From: Elusimicrobiota bacterium
GTDB taxonomy: Bacteria; Elusimicrobiota; Elusimicrobia; UBA1565; UBA9628
Length of the DNA stretch: 60,258 bases
Direction of reading: 5' to 3'
NCBI GenBank assembly: GCA_016194705.1
Contig: JACQAZ010000002.1
Coordinates: 1 to 60,258 of the forward strand
Both the position numbers and the translations under genes were made by a program. Below, one piece after another: positions 6,236-14,365 of the stretch. Under the pieces are notes generated by a model that worked only from the letters and a program-made list of their open reading frames with translations, made no database searches and was not told where the DNA came from. Position 1 is the first letter of the stretch. The number at the start of each line of letters is the position of its first letter.

Positions 6236-6608
6236 CATCAACAAGGAACAGCTGACCGCCTTCTTGGACGGCGAACTGCCGTCGGTCGAGCGGGAGGCCG
6301 TGGAGGCGCACCTGGTCTCGTGTCCCGAGTGCTCGGCCTATCTCGAGCGCGTCAAGAAGGCCTCGTCCGATTTCAGACAGTTCGGAGCCGATAAGCTCCC
6401 CGCGAGGCTGTTGGCCACGGCCCTGGCGCTTGCCGCCGACAAGAAACGCGCCGAAGACTCCCATCCGGCCCTGAAGCTCGTCCTGGTCCTCACCGCGGCG
6501 CTGGCCTTGGTCCTGGCCGGCGGGCTGATGGCCAAGCACTTCCTGCCGGGGCTATTTTCGCAGATCCAGGGGATGATCTCAGGCGCTTCCGCCCACCTCG
6601 GCCAGTAG
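6225..6608 (+). CDS. Zinc-finger anti-sigma factor with pilin-like C-terminus
   Basis: The protein has 127 residues. The N-terminal domain carries the zf-HC2 motif HLVSCPEC (His29, Cys33, Cys36), which in anti-sigma factors clamps the cognate ECF sigma. One membrane helix spans ~83-103, so the finger is cytosolic and the tail periplasmic. The last 28 residues (100-127) align without gaps to residues 34-61 of the pilin encoded 0.8 kb downstream: 12 are identical, including K-F-PG-F-IQ-I-GA-L, and most others are conservative. Both proteins end at the same place. I know of no zf-HC2 protein described with such a tail. It overlaps the sigma gene by 11 nt, and its 3' end overlaps the convergent protease gene by 30 nt. 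Confidence 0.9.
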   Translation: MGHDINKEQLTAFLDGELPSVEREAVEAHLVSCPECSAYLERVKKASSDFRQFGADKLPARLLATALALAADKKRAEDSHPALKLVLVLTAALALVLAGGLMAKHFLPGLFSQIQGMISGASAHLGQ

Positions 6609-7328
6609 TCCGTCTTTTTCCCGAAGTAGAAAGATCCCGCGCACGCAGGCGCCGTAGAGGGCCGCGTGCGCGAGCCAGAAGACCGCCGGCTGGGCCACCG
6701 GCAGGCGGAAATCCGCGCCGGAGTGAAACCAGGCCCCGTCGACGAGCGCGTGCAGGAGCATCAGCCACGGCAGGCCCAGCCCCGCGTGCAGGCAGGCGCA
6801 GGCGCAAAAGCCGAACATGAAGATCGAAGCCCAGCAATCGACCGCGACCGTGTGGTAAAAGGTGAACACCGCCGACGAGGCCAGCGCCGCGCCGAAGGCT
6901 CCCAGGCGCGCGCGCAAACTGAGGAAGATGAGCCCGCGAAACAGCGCCTCCTCGAAGAGCGCCACGGAGGCCGCCGAGGCCCAGCCGACGGCGAGCTGGC
7001 CGTGCGAGAAGACCACCGTGCTCGCGCGCGCGAGATAGAGCGAAGCGAAAGCGGCCGAGGCGGCGCAGCCGAGCAAGAAGGCTCTCGTCGGCCGTTTCGA
7101 CCGCCAGCCCCACCGCCCAAGGCCCCCTTGGGAGGCCGCCAGCGTGAGGCAGGCCGCCAGCGTGGCAGGACGCAAAGTCGCCGACCGGACGGCGAAGCGG
7201 CGGAGCCAGATGTCCCAGGTGAAGTGCGAAGGCGTCCCCATCCACCGGGAGATGAGGCGGCCCAATGCTACGTGCGCGATCAGGATGAGGAAAGCGAAGA
7301 TGGCCGTCCGGTCATCCCGCTTGTCCAC
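6579..7328 (-). CDS. CPBP-family intramembrane metalloprotease
   Basis: The protein has 249 residues with about eight hydrophobic helices. The three CPBP (CAAX/Abi-type) motifs are present: FEEALFRGL (EExxxR) in the middle, FYHTV (FxxxH) ~30 residues later, and HALVDGAW (HxxxD) near the C-terminus. These residues bind the metal in Rce1-type glutamic/metallo-proteases. Starting at the GTG at 7328, it has a -10-like TAGTCT 6 nt upstream. It lies convergent to the anti-sigma gene with a 30-nt 3' overlap and divergent from the pilin gene. The related PrsW is known to cut the RsiW anti-sigma factor, so this enzyme is a plausible protease for the pilin-tailed anti-sigma factor. That link is inference. 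Confidence 0.88.
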   Translation of the reverse strand: MDKRDDRTAIFAFLILIAHVALGRLISRWMGTPSHFTWDIWLRRFAVRSATLRPATLAACLTLAASQGGLGRWGWRSKRPTRAFLLGCAASAAFASLYLARASTVVFSHGQLAVGWASAASVALFEEALFRGLIFLSLRARLGAFGAALASSAVFTFYHTVAVDCWASIFMFGFCACACLHAGLGLPWLMLLHALVDGAWFHSGADFRLPVAQPAVFWLAHAALYGACVRGIFLLREKDGLLAEVGGSA

Positions 7329-7350
7329 GGGCGTAGACTAGCAATTTTCC

Positions 7351-7380
7351 GAGAACCTTTTCGGGGCCTGCCGTGTCTGA
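7351..7380 (+). promoter_or_regulatory. ECF-type promoter of the pilin gene
   Basis: GAGAACC (7351-7357), 15 nt, GTGTCTGA (7373-7380). Both boxes and the spacing are identical to 5668-5697 at the sigma gene. The predicted transcript start near 7387 gives a ~25-nt leader containing AAGGAGG before the pilin ATG. This is the arrangement expected for a target of the local ECF sigma. Confidence 0.78.
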
Positions 7381-7412
7381 CGGACGCCACGCGAAAGCGG
7401 GAAGGAGGCCTT

Positions 7413-7598
7413 ATGAAAAGGATGTCGGAGCTCATGAAGGACCGCCGCGGCCAGGGCACCGTCGAGTACCTGCTCATGATGAGCGTCATCGTAGGCGTCG
7501 TGCTGGTCGCCGGCATCGCGATGAAGAAGTTCATGCCCGGGATGTTCGCCCACATCCAGGACCTCATCATGGGCGCGATCAACAATCTGGCGGGATAG
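7413..7598 (+). CDS. Flp/type IVb-like pilin
   Basis: The protein has 61 residues, with a strong Shine-Dalgarno sequence (AAGGAGG) 4 nt before the ATG. A basic leader ends in RRG, followed by QGTVEYLLMMSVIVG. Cleavage after that Gly puts Glu at +5 (Q-G-T-V-E), the type IV/Flp prepilin signature, and Tyr follows as in Flp1. The hydrophobic helix runs to about residue 36, then KKFMPGMFAHIQDLIMGA forms an amphipathic tail. The mature length (~48) is typical of Flp pilins. No Tad assembly genes (TadA, TadB, CpaC) or prepilin peptidase are in the window, so export machinery must lie elsewhere. Its promoter element matches that of the ECF sigma gene. Confidence 0.88.
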   Translation: MKRMSELMKDRRGQGTVEYLLMMSVIVGVVLVAGIAMKKFMPGMFAHIQDLIMGAINNLAG

Positions 7599-7620
7599 GC
7601 CGGCGACGGCTCGTCGAGCA

Positions 7621-7649
7621 TTGACATTTTCCCCTCCCGGGGCTATATA
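7621..7649 (+). promoter_or_regulatory. Sigma-70-type promoter of the secreted-protein pair
   Basis: TTGACA (7621-7626), a 17-nt spacer and TATATA (7644-7649). The start codon at 7683 follows a ~27-nt leader without an obvious Shine-Dalgarno sequence. The spacer contains CCCCTCCCGGGG, a short dyad. The two genes downstream can thus be expressed independently of the pilin. Confidence 0.7.
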
Positions 7650-7682
7650 AGTTGTAAGTCCCGTCTCTGTCCCGGGAATCCG

Positions 7683-9224
7683 ATGAAATCCCTTATTCTG
7701 CCCATGGTTATCGCTTGGGTGGTCCCGTCCTGTTTTGGATTGGACCAGGCCGAGCAGGCCGCATTATCGGAGGCGACAAGCCTCAGGCTGGCGGTGGACC
7801 AGTACTTGGCGCGTTGCGAAGCGAACGCCAGTCCATCGTGCCTGGAGGGCAGAGATGGATTGAAGCAGCAGCTCGCGCAGCTGCTGCTTCGCAATAAAGG
7901 CGCGGAAAACGATCCTCAGGTCAAAGCCGTGATGGGCAAGATGACGGCTCAACTCGGACGACTGGAAAAGATTGGAAAGGAGGTCGCCGGCGACGGCGCC
8001 GGGTCGCAGATCGATCCGGGCGGTCAACCGCCGGGAGCGGCGCCGCGGGATCCGAACAAGCCGCCGCTTGGCGATGCCGGCGCTGGACTTGGACCGGGAA
8101 GCGCGGGCTCCTCGGAAACCCCCGGAGCCGACGCGGCGCTCATTGAAAAACTGCGCTCCGATCCCAACAGGCTCGACGGAGCCCAAAAGGGATTGGATTC
8201 GGCCGCCCGTTTGGCCGGGACGATGAAGAATTCGCTCCGGCATGAGGAGGAATTGCCCGGCGGAGCCGGCGCGGCCGCCCGCATGGGCAGCTTCGGCGGC
8301 CCCGGAAATAAACCGGGCGCCGGCGGCTCCGGAGATCCCTCCCATCCTCTCTCTATGAACGATTTTCTTCTCGCCGCAGGACCCTATCGCGACGCGTTCA
8401 AGACTTTGAATCTGCGGACCGGCACCGGCCCCAATGGGGCCGGCCTGGTCCTCAGACAGGACGGCAGCCCCGCGACGCCGGCGGATCTCGCGAACCTCAG
8501 GACTTTGATCGACTCCGAGCCCACGGCGCTCACGCGAAACTCCAACTACCTCGATCCCGACAAGGGCGGCGTGTCGCGCGCGGGGTTCAACGAGCTCAAG
8601 ACCGATTACCGCTCGAACGCCGATATGCGCGATACCGATTTCAAGCACATCGAGCTCGAAAAGGACCGCGACTTCAAGCGCTCCCAGTCCTGCGACCTCG
8701 TCTCCGGGCAATGCAACGCCCACGCCAAGGCATCGTACAAGAAAGGCGAGGACGTTCCCGCCGACGACCTCAAGAGCATCCTGGCCAAGGCCAAGAGCTA
8801 CCTTAGGAAAGTGGCCGAGGACAAACAGCAGCTGGCTGCGTCCAAGAGCCGGTTGAAAGGAGGTTTTGGCGAGGGCGTGCTTTCCCGATTGTCCGCCATG
8901 CTCGGCGGTTTCGCCCCCTCAATAGGCGGGTCCGCTCCGCCGCAGACTCTCGCCGCCAGCGCCGGCCCGAGCGTCGCCGGCGGGGAATCCGTGGCGAACG
9001 CGCCGAAAAGAATCTCCTCCGATAGGCCAGGCGAAACACGGGATCACTCCGGAGCAGGCCTTGTGCGTTCCCGCGAGGAGTCAGGGGAAGGTGATGCCCG
9101 ACCCCAACGCCGCGGCGGGATGTTTCGCCTCGCCGCCTATCTGATGGCCATCCTGGGGGCGGCCTTGGCGGTCGCGGCCGCGGCCCTCCTCTTTCGAAAG
9201 CGCCGCTCGTTGGTGGAACGATGA
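7683..9224 (+). CDS. Single-pass exported membrane protein, low-complexity, unknown
   Basis: The protein has 513 residues. The signal peptide is MKSLILPMVIAWVVPSCFG. It is followed by a helical segment, a long Gly/Pro/Ala-rich linker (about residues 100-160 and 190-220), and a charged domain (NSNYLDPDKGGVSRAGFNEL; DRDFKRSQSCDLVSGQC with two Cys). Near the C-terminus is one membrane helix (LAAYLMAILGAALAVAAAAL) followed by FRKRRSLVER, a stop-transfer tail like that of sortase- or archaeosortase-type surface proteins, though no LPXTG or PEP-CTERM box is visible. It overlaps the next gene by 4 nt (ATGA). No family is recognised. Confidence 0.7.
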   Translation: MKSLILPMVIAWVVPSCFGLDQAEQAALSEATSLRLAVDQYLARCEANASPSCLEGRDGLKQQLAQLLLRNKGAENDPQVKAVMGKMTAQLGRLEKIGKEVAGDGAGSQIDPGGQPPGAAPRDPNKPPLGDAGAGLGPGSAGSSETPGADAALIEKLRSDPNRLDGAQKGLDSAARLAGTMKNSLRHEEELPGGAGAAARMGSFGGPGNKPGAGGSGDPSHPLSMNDFLLAAGPYRDAFKTLNLRTGTGPNGAGLVLRQDGSPATPADLANLRTLIDSEPTALTRNSNYLDPDKGGVSRAGFNELKTDYRSNADMRDTDFKHIELEKDRDFKRSQSCDLVSGQCNAHAKASYKKGEDVPADDLKSILAKAKSYLRKVAEDKQQLAASKSRLKGGFGEGVLSRLSAMLGGFAPSIGGSAPPQTLAASAGPSVAGGESVANAPKRISSDRPGETRDHSGAGLVRSREESGEGDARPQRRGGMFRLAAYLMAILGAALAVAAAALLFRKRRSLVER

Positions 9225-12200
9225 GCACCCGAGAGCGCGGCTTCATCGCAGCAGTCTTGCTCCTCGTTGCGTGGGCCCCGTCCGGATCCCAGCCGGCCGC
9301 GGAAAAGCCGGAGAAGAAGCTCTACGAGGAGCTCAAGGGATTCATCCCGCGCGCTTTGGAGGCGCAGAGGAATCCTCCGTTGTACGAGGCCCTGATTCCG
9401 CAGTGGGAGAAGCTCGAGCCCGATCTTGAGACCGCCGGTGCCTTCGGGGGCGGGGAGCTCAAGGACCTCGCGGTCACGGCGCGCGGATTGATGAACGATG
9501 CGATCAGGCCCGACCAATACAAACAGCTCCAAGAACTGAGAACGGATCCCAATGCGGAGACGCGCGAGAAGCTTAGGAAATGCATCCGGCTTATTCATCC
9601 TTACTTTGCGTGGTCTGAAGAGAAACGGAGTTTCGTCTACGAGGATGGAGGCTACCCAGACCGAGACGGCGGCTACGCCGACCTATTGGAGCTCAAGGTC
9701 CTGCTGGACAGGTACCGAGAGTCCTGCGATAAGCGGGACCAACCTGCCGAGGAGGGACCGTCCCAAGCCAAGAAGGTAGCGTCCTCATCGTTATCCCAGG
9801 CGGCGCTCGTCGGTCTCGAGCGGCGCCTCGAGACGCTCCACGCGTTGGTCCGGAGCAAGAGCATGGATCAGGCCCGCGAGGAGCTCAACGTTCTTTTTGA
9901 TTGGCGCAAGGCCCACGCGCGGGAACTCGAGGCCCTGCCCGCCGAAGGCCGCCTGCGCCTCGACGAGATCAACGCGCAGCTAAAGCAGCTGAGCGTCACT
10001 CTCGCCTATCACGTGCCGAACGCCGCGGCGGAGGGCAAAGCGGAACCGGGGGCTCCCTCCCCGGGAACGGCGCCAGGGCGCGCTTCGCATTCTCTCAAAC
10101 CCGGCGAAGTGCCGAAAGCCGCGGGCGGCGGCCTGCCCGAAGGATCCAAGCTGTCTTCGGGGTTCGACTTCGCCGAGGCCGCCTTCCAGGCCTTCGGCGA
10201 TTTGGGAATCGACTTGACCCCGGAAGCGGCATGGCAGAGAGACGTCATCAAGCGCCATTTCGCGGTCCGCGACCGGGTCGAGGGTTTTCGGCCGGGGAGC
10301 GTCGTCCGCGGCAAGGACGGCCGCGAGCATCGCGGCATCTGGATCGGATACAAGGATCAAAACGCCTGCTTCATGAGCGCCGACGGCTATTTTGAGCGGT
10401 CCGGTCCGGCGGGAGAGCAGTGGTTCGACTGGACTCCCAGCCCCTCCGGCACGCTCGGCTCACCAGGGACACCGGGGCCGACTTGGTCTCCAGATCCGAA
10501 AAGCGGTCAATTGGTCATGCGATTCGAAGAGGGCGAAGGGCTGCTCTTGCCAAAGGGGGTCTGGCCCGTTGCTTCTCCCGATGGCAAGATGATCCTCTAT
10601 CTCAAGATGGGATCCGAGGGAATCCCGGCCGAAGTCGGTCGAGAAGGCCTCGAACCCGCGTCGCCCGGCGAAAAAAAGCCGGTCGATTGGGCTTTCCCCG
10701 TCGACGGTGGCGGCTACGTCGAGGAACATAGGGACGCGCAAAGCGGCGTTTATCGCCGCGAGGTTCATCTCCTGCCCGGGGAATTCCTGAGGATGATGCG
10801 CGAGGGCAAGCCCGACCTCTCGTCGCTCGTAGGAGAGAGCGAGGCCCAGGATCGGGAAGGCATTGAAAGGCTGCTCAAGGATCTCTCGGCCGTTTCGCCG
10901 GAGTTGGCCGCGGCCCTCAAAGGAGAAATCGCGCGGGACGGTGGTTCCGAGGTGACGCACGCCGTCGATCAGGTCTATTGGCGCGATGGGGAGCTTCGCA
11001 TCGAAATGCGCGCGGTGTCCCGGGGAAAAGACGGCCGGATCGCAGAGCAAGCACCTTCTTCGCTGACCTGCAGAATGGAGGGCGGGCGGCTTCAGGCCGA
11101 CTTCGTCGCGGACGCCGCCAAGCCTGAGGAGATCCTTGCATTTTCATTTGGGGATGATCCCCGCAAGATCCTGGTCGAGCGGTCGGAGCTCGAAGGCAAG
11201 GCGGGGCTCAAGTTCCACCCGGTCGCCGAGGTCGCGCTCACGGAAGGCAAATGGGTCTGGCCAGAGTACAAGCCGGATCCGAAGCTGTCCGAATCTCTCT
11301 GGGCGCGCTGGCAGCGCGGCTCCGAGAGGGTCAACCGCGCGGGCTACGAAGGGCTCCTCACGGTCGGGACGGTCGCCAAAGAAGGGATCGTCGATCCGGT
11401 CATGTCCCCGTTCCAAAGCGCGCTTCATCTGCTGATGGGCGGCGTCCAGCATGTCCGCGGGTATCATTCCGGCGCGGCCGCGGCGGCGGAAGACGCGTTC
11501 CTGGATTCCATGGCGCACGCCCCGTTGTCTCGCCTTCTGCGCGAGAGGGAAGGCGTCTTGGGCTCGCGTCGCGAGCGGGCGGACGACGGCGGCCTTTGGG
11601 TGGACAAGATCGGCAGCAAGTACACGCTCCACCAGATGAAGCTCAACGAATACCGCCATGGTGCGCTGCGGGAGGGCGAGGGGATTGCGAAGGTCCTGGA
11701 CGCGGCGCGCGGCGGGACCTTTGAATTCGACGGACTCCGGGGGACCTTGGGCCGCGCGAGGGAGAAGTTTCGGGCCGCGGACAAGATCATGGCCGCGAAC
11801 AGGGAAGAATACGATAAGAAACGGATCACCGGGCTGTTCCACGATTCTCTCGAGGGGCTTACCGACAAGGAGAAGCCGCTAGCCCTCCAGTTCATGCGGG
11901 CGCGCTGGCTGGAAAGTCGCCGTCGCTATTGGGGGCGCGCATGGAAATCCTACTCCGGCGAGGAACCGTCCGAAGACGAACTCGCCGTGGAGGCCGCGGA
12001 ATACTTCGGCTTCAAGAATCTCGAGAAAGTCTTCTACGAACTGGGCGCGGAGGAATGCGACAAGGCCGGGAACCTCGCCAACAGGGAAGAAACGTTCCAT
12101 GGGCTCAAGTGCGCCGGTTATTATGCGATGGGCGCTGGGAAAGTGCTCGGAGAAGACTACGTCGAATCCATGGGCGTCGAAGCCATGATGAGCGGAGCCG

Positions 12201-12499
12201 CCATGCTGATCCCGAAGACCCTCGGGGGAGTGGAACGCGCCGAAAGGGCCGTCGTCCTGCAGAAGGCCCTCCATCATCAGCATCTTGAGCACGAGGAGTT
12301 CGGCGCTCTGCATAGAATGTTCGAGGCCGCGGAGAAGACCCACAAGGTCTCGGACAAGCTCGCAAATTTCAGGGAGGCCGCCGAGGCCGTGGAGAAGATC
12401 GGAGAAGAGGAGGACCCGGCCAAGCGGGACGAAGCCGTCTTCAAGGCTGTGAGCATCCTCGTCGCCCAACGTGGCGTCGTCGGTGGCCATAAGGATTGA
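9221..12499 (+). CDS. Large exported protein, unknown function
   Basis: The protein has 1092 residues. A signal peptide (RGFIAAVLLLVAWAPSGSQP) is followed by a helical, charged N-terminal third, a Pro/Gly linker near residue 270, a beta-rich middle (KDGREHRGIWIGYKDQ; WVWPEYKPDPKLSESLWARW) and a long helical C-terminal third ending around DEAVFKAVSILVAQRG. The ATG overlaps the previous stop (ATGA), so the two exported proteins are translationally coupled and may form a complex. I see no catalytic motif and do not recognise the protein. A G-Y-K-D-Q sequence recurs in the exported protein at 23972-24952, which is too short to argue homology. Confidence 0.7.
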   Translation: MSTRERGFIAAVLLLVAWAPSGSQPAAEKPEKKLYEELKGFIPRALEAQRNPPLYEALIPQWEKLEPDLETAGAFGGGELKDLAVTARGLMNDAIRPDQYKQLQELRTDPNAETREKLRKCIRLIHPYFAWSEEKRSFVYEDGGYPDRDGGYADLLELKVLLDRYRESCDKRDQPAEEGPSQAKKVASSSLSQAALVGLERRLETLHALVRSKSMDQAREELNVLFDWRKAHARELEALPAEGRLRLDEINAQLKQLSVTLAYHVPNAAAEGKAEPGAPSPGTAPGRASHSLKPGEVPKAAGGGLPEGSKLSSGFDFAEAAFQAFGDLGIDLTPEAAWQRDVIKRHFAVRDRVEGFRPGSVVRGKDGREHRGIWIGYKDQNACFMSADGYFERSGPAGEQWFDWTPSPSGTLGSPGTPGPTWSPDPKSGQLVMRFEEGEGLLLPKGVWPVASPDGKMILYLKMGSEGIPAEVGREGLEPASPGEKKPVDWAFPVDGGGYVEEHRDAQSGVYRREVHLLPGEFLRMMREGKPDLSSLVGESEAQDREGIERLLKDLSAVSPELAAALKGEIARDGGSEVTHAVDQVYWRDGELRIEMRAVSRGKDGRIAEQAPSSLTCRMEGGRLQADFVADAAKPEEILAFSFGDDPRKILVERSELEGKAGLKFHPVAEVALTEGKWVWPEYKPDPKLSESLWARWQRGSERVNRAGYEGLLTVGTVAKEGIVDPVMSPFQSALHLLMGGVQHVRGYHSGAAAAAEDAFLDSMAHAPLSRLLREREGVLGSRRERADDGGLWVDKIGSKYTLHQMKLNEYRHGALREGEGIAKVLDAARGGTFEFDGLRGTLGRAREKFRAADKIMAANREEYDKKRITGLFHDSLEGLTDKEKPLALQFMRARWLESRRRYWGRAWKSYSGEEPSEDELAVEAAEYFGFKNLEKVFYELGAEECDKAGNLANREETFHGLKCAGYYAMGAGKVLGEDYVESMGVEAMMSGAAMLIPKTLGGVERAERAVVLQKALHHQHLEHEEFGALHRMFEAAEKTHKVSDKLANFREAAEAVEKIGEEEDPAKRDEAVFKAVSILVAQRGVVGGHKD

Positions 12500-12540
12500 T
12501 CGCCGCCCTCGCGCGGCGTCCGGCCCGGCACGCGCGTAGG

Positions 12541-12597
12541 CCAAAGGACCTAGATATCTCTAGGACTATTGACCCATATCCCCCAATTGTGTTGAAT
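12541..12597 (+). promoter_or_regulatory. Promoter with conserved upstream element
   Basis: CCAAAGGACCTAG, 7 nt, TAGGACTATTGACC (12541-12574), then 17 nt and TTGAAT (12592-12597). TTGACC would be the -35. The same upstream element occurs at 59502-59534 (plus) and in a variant at 35216-35248 (minus). The gene at 12632 follows with a ~28-nt leader and a GGAGG ribosome site. Confidence 0.7.
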
Positions 12598-12631
12598 CGG
12601 GTCGCCGGGTCATTCCGCGGAGGGGGGAACC

Positions 12632-13588
12632 ATGAGAAAGCCCATCATGCTGGCTGTCCTGCTGTCCTTGCCGGTGGCCGCGCTCGCCCAAGTCGACAAC
12701 GACACGATCTACGGCTCCGACGACCGCGTCGACCTCTACCAGGTGAAGGAGGACAAGGTCCTCTCGTTGGCGGACTCGACCGTGGCCTTGTTCGACGCCT
12801 CGCGCGTGAGCGTCAACGGCCCCACGGCGACTCTTGGGACCTCGCACTACGGAAAGAGCATGGGGCTCTGCCCGGAGGAGAAGTTCTGGGACCAGCACAA
12901 CGGCGCCTTCTGCTCGGGTTTTCTCGTCGCTCCCGACGTCATCGCCTCGGCCGGCCACTGCGTCACGTCCGATGACGGCTGCAAGGGCGTCAAGTTCGTC
13001 TTCGGCTTCGCGCTCAAGAAGGAAGGCGACGTCCCGGACGCGGTTCCGGCCGGCGAGGTGTACTCCTGCTCCAAGCTGCTGGGCCGCCTTCAGGACGGCG
13101 GCGGCGCCGACTGGTCGTTGACCCAGCTGGACCGGCCGGTCGCCGGTCACAAGCCGCTGTCGCTCTCCAAGACTGCGATCGCCAACGGCGACCCCGTCTT
13201 CGTGATCGGCCACCCCGCCGGGCTTCCCACGAAGGTCGCGGGCGGCGCCAAGGTCCGCGACGCCTCGCCCGAGGGCTACTTCCGAGCCAACACCGACACC
13301 TTCGGCGGCAACTCGGGCTCGGCCGTGTTCAACGGCAAGACCGGGCTCGTCGAAGGCATCCTCGTGCGCGGGGAGGTCGACTACGAGCAGAAGGGCGACT
13401 GCCGGGTCTCGAAGGCCTGCCCCGACGACGGCTGCCGCGGCGAGGACGTCACGAAGGTCTCGGCCTGGGCGGGGAGCATCCCCCCGGGGGGCCAGAGCCC
13501 GGCTCGGATCGCGGGGGTCGTCGATCTGCCCCGGATCATCGCGCGGCTCAAGGCCGGCGAAAGGTTCTCCTTCGACTCAGGGCGCTGA
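12632..13588 (+). CDS. Secreted trypsin-like (S1) serine protease
   Basis: The protein has 318 residues. The signal peptide is RKPIMLAVLLSLPVAALA. The catalytic triad is visible: His109 in ASAGHC, Asp160 in GADWSL and Ser228 in GGNSGSAV. Cys pairs near the active site (CSGFLV...GHC) fit a disulfide-containing chymotrypsin fold, closest in feel to V8/glutamyl-endopeptidase-like enzymes (FVIGHPAGLP, then TFGGNSGS). The C-terminus has a Cys-rich loop (ACPDDGCRGEDV). The ATG has GGAGGGGGG upstream. The gene is convergent with, and overlaps by 12 nt, another exported protein. It probably acts in the periplasm or outside the cell. Confidence 0.9.
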   Translation: MRKPIMLAVLLSLPVAALAQVDNDTIYGSDDRVDLYQVKEDKVLSLADSTVALFDASRVSVNGPTATLGTSHYGKSMGLCPEEKFWDQHNGAFCSGFLVAPDVIASAGHCVTSDDGCKGVKFVFGFALKKEGDVPDAVPAGEVYSCSKLLGRLQDGGGADWSLTQLDRPVAGHKPLSLSKTAIANGDPVFVIGHPAGLPTKVAGGAKVRDASPEGYFRANTDTFGGNSGSAVFNGKTGLVEGILVRGEVDYEQKGDCRVSKACPDDGCRGEDVTKVSAWAGSIPPGGQSPARIAGVVDLPRIIARLKAGERFSFDSGR

Positions 13589-14263
13589 GGACGGCTCGGG
13601 AGCGGGCTCGACGACGATCGGGAAGGTGTCCCCCGTCGCGTTGAAGCGGGAGTCGAGATGGGTGCCGGTGTAGAGCCCCGAGAGCATCCCCATGCGGCAG
13701 CCGCTCAAGCCCTTCGAGCAGAAAGGCCAAAGGAAAAAGCGGGGCTGATCGGAGAGCCGAGAGTCGAGCACGGTGCCCGTCTGCACGCCCCGGAAGCAGG
13801 TCTCGAGCTCGATGAGGATCTCGGCCCCCTGCGGCGCATCCTTCATGTATTGGATCAGACGCTGGCCGCAGCCGGGCTGGGGAAACTTCAAGGTCGCGCC
13901 CGAAAGCTGCCACTGCGGGTCCGGGAGCAGCTCCATGGTCAGGTCCACGCTGGTGAGCACGCGCTCGTAATTGACGTCGCGTTCGCCGACGACGAAAGAC
14001 CCCGTCAGCTTGTAGCGCTGGGTCAGCAGAGAGCCGTACGCGAGGCCTTCGATCGCGATCCGGTAGCGGCCGGGTTTGACGTCGGAGGGCGGCTGGGCCG
14101 CCGCCGCGCGGGCTGCCGCGGCCTTGGCCGCGCTGAAATTTTTCGCCGCGTCGAGCTGAGGCGCCGCCGCGCGGGCGGGATCGGAACTGTCCCATTTGAA
14201 GTCCTGGGCTCCCGCCGACGGGAGCAGAGACAGGGACAAGGCGGCGATGACGGCGTAGTTCAT
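13577..14263 (-). CDS. Exported protein of unknown function
   Basis: The protein has 228 residues. The signal peptide is NYAVIAALSLSLLPSAGAQ, with GGAGG 6 nt before the ATG. An Ala-rich linker (about residues 30-55) leads to a beta-rich domain (GRYRIAIEGLAYGSLLTQRY; LTSVDLTMELLPDPQW) with Cys residues (PGCGQR, ETCFRG, PFCSKG) likely in disulfides. The protein ends in an acidic Pro-rich tail. No known family is recognised. It is convergent with the secreted S1 protease with 12 nt of overlap. A protease-inhibitor or substrate relationship is possible but unsupported by sequence. Confidence 0.65.
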   Translation of the reverse strand: MNYAVIAALSLSLLPSAGAQDFKWDSSDPARAAAPQLDAAKNFSAAKAAAARAAAAQPPSDVKPGRYRIAIEGLAYGSLLTQRYKLTGSFVVGERDVNYERVLTSVDLTMELLPDPQWQLSGATLKFPQPGCGQRLIQYMKDAPQGAEILIELETCFRGVQTGTVLDSRLSDQPRFFLWPFCSKGLSGCRMGMLSGLYTGTHLDSRFNATGDTFPIVVEPAPEPSSAP

Positions 14264-14365
14264 GGTTTTCCTCCGGTCAACAGAGTTTAGCAGGACTCTC
14301 GGGAAGGCGCCTGGGCCGATTGGGACGCCGGGCGTGGGCCGAAAGCTCCAGAAGCCCGGAGGGAC

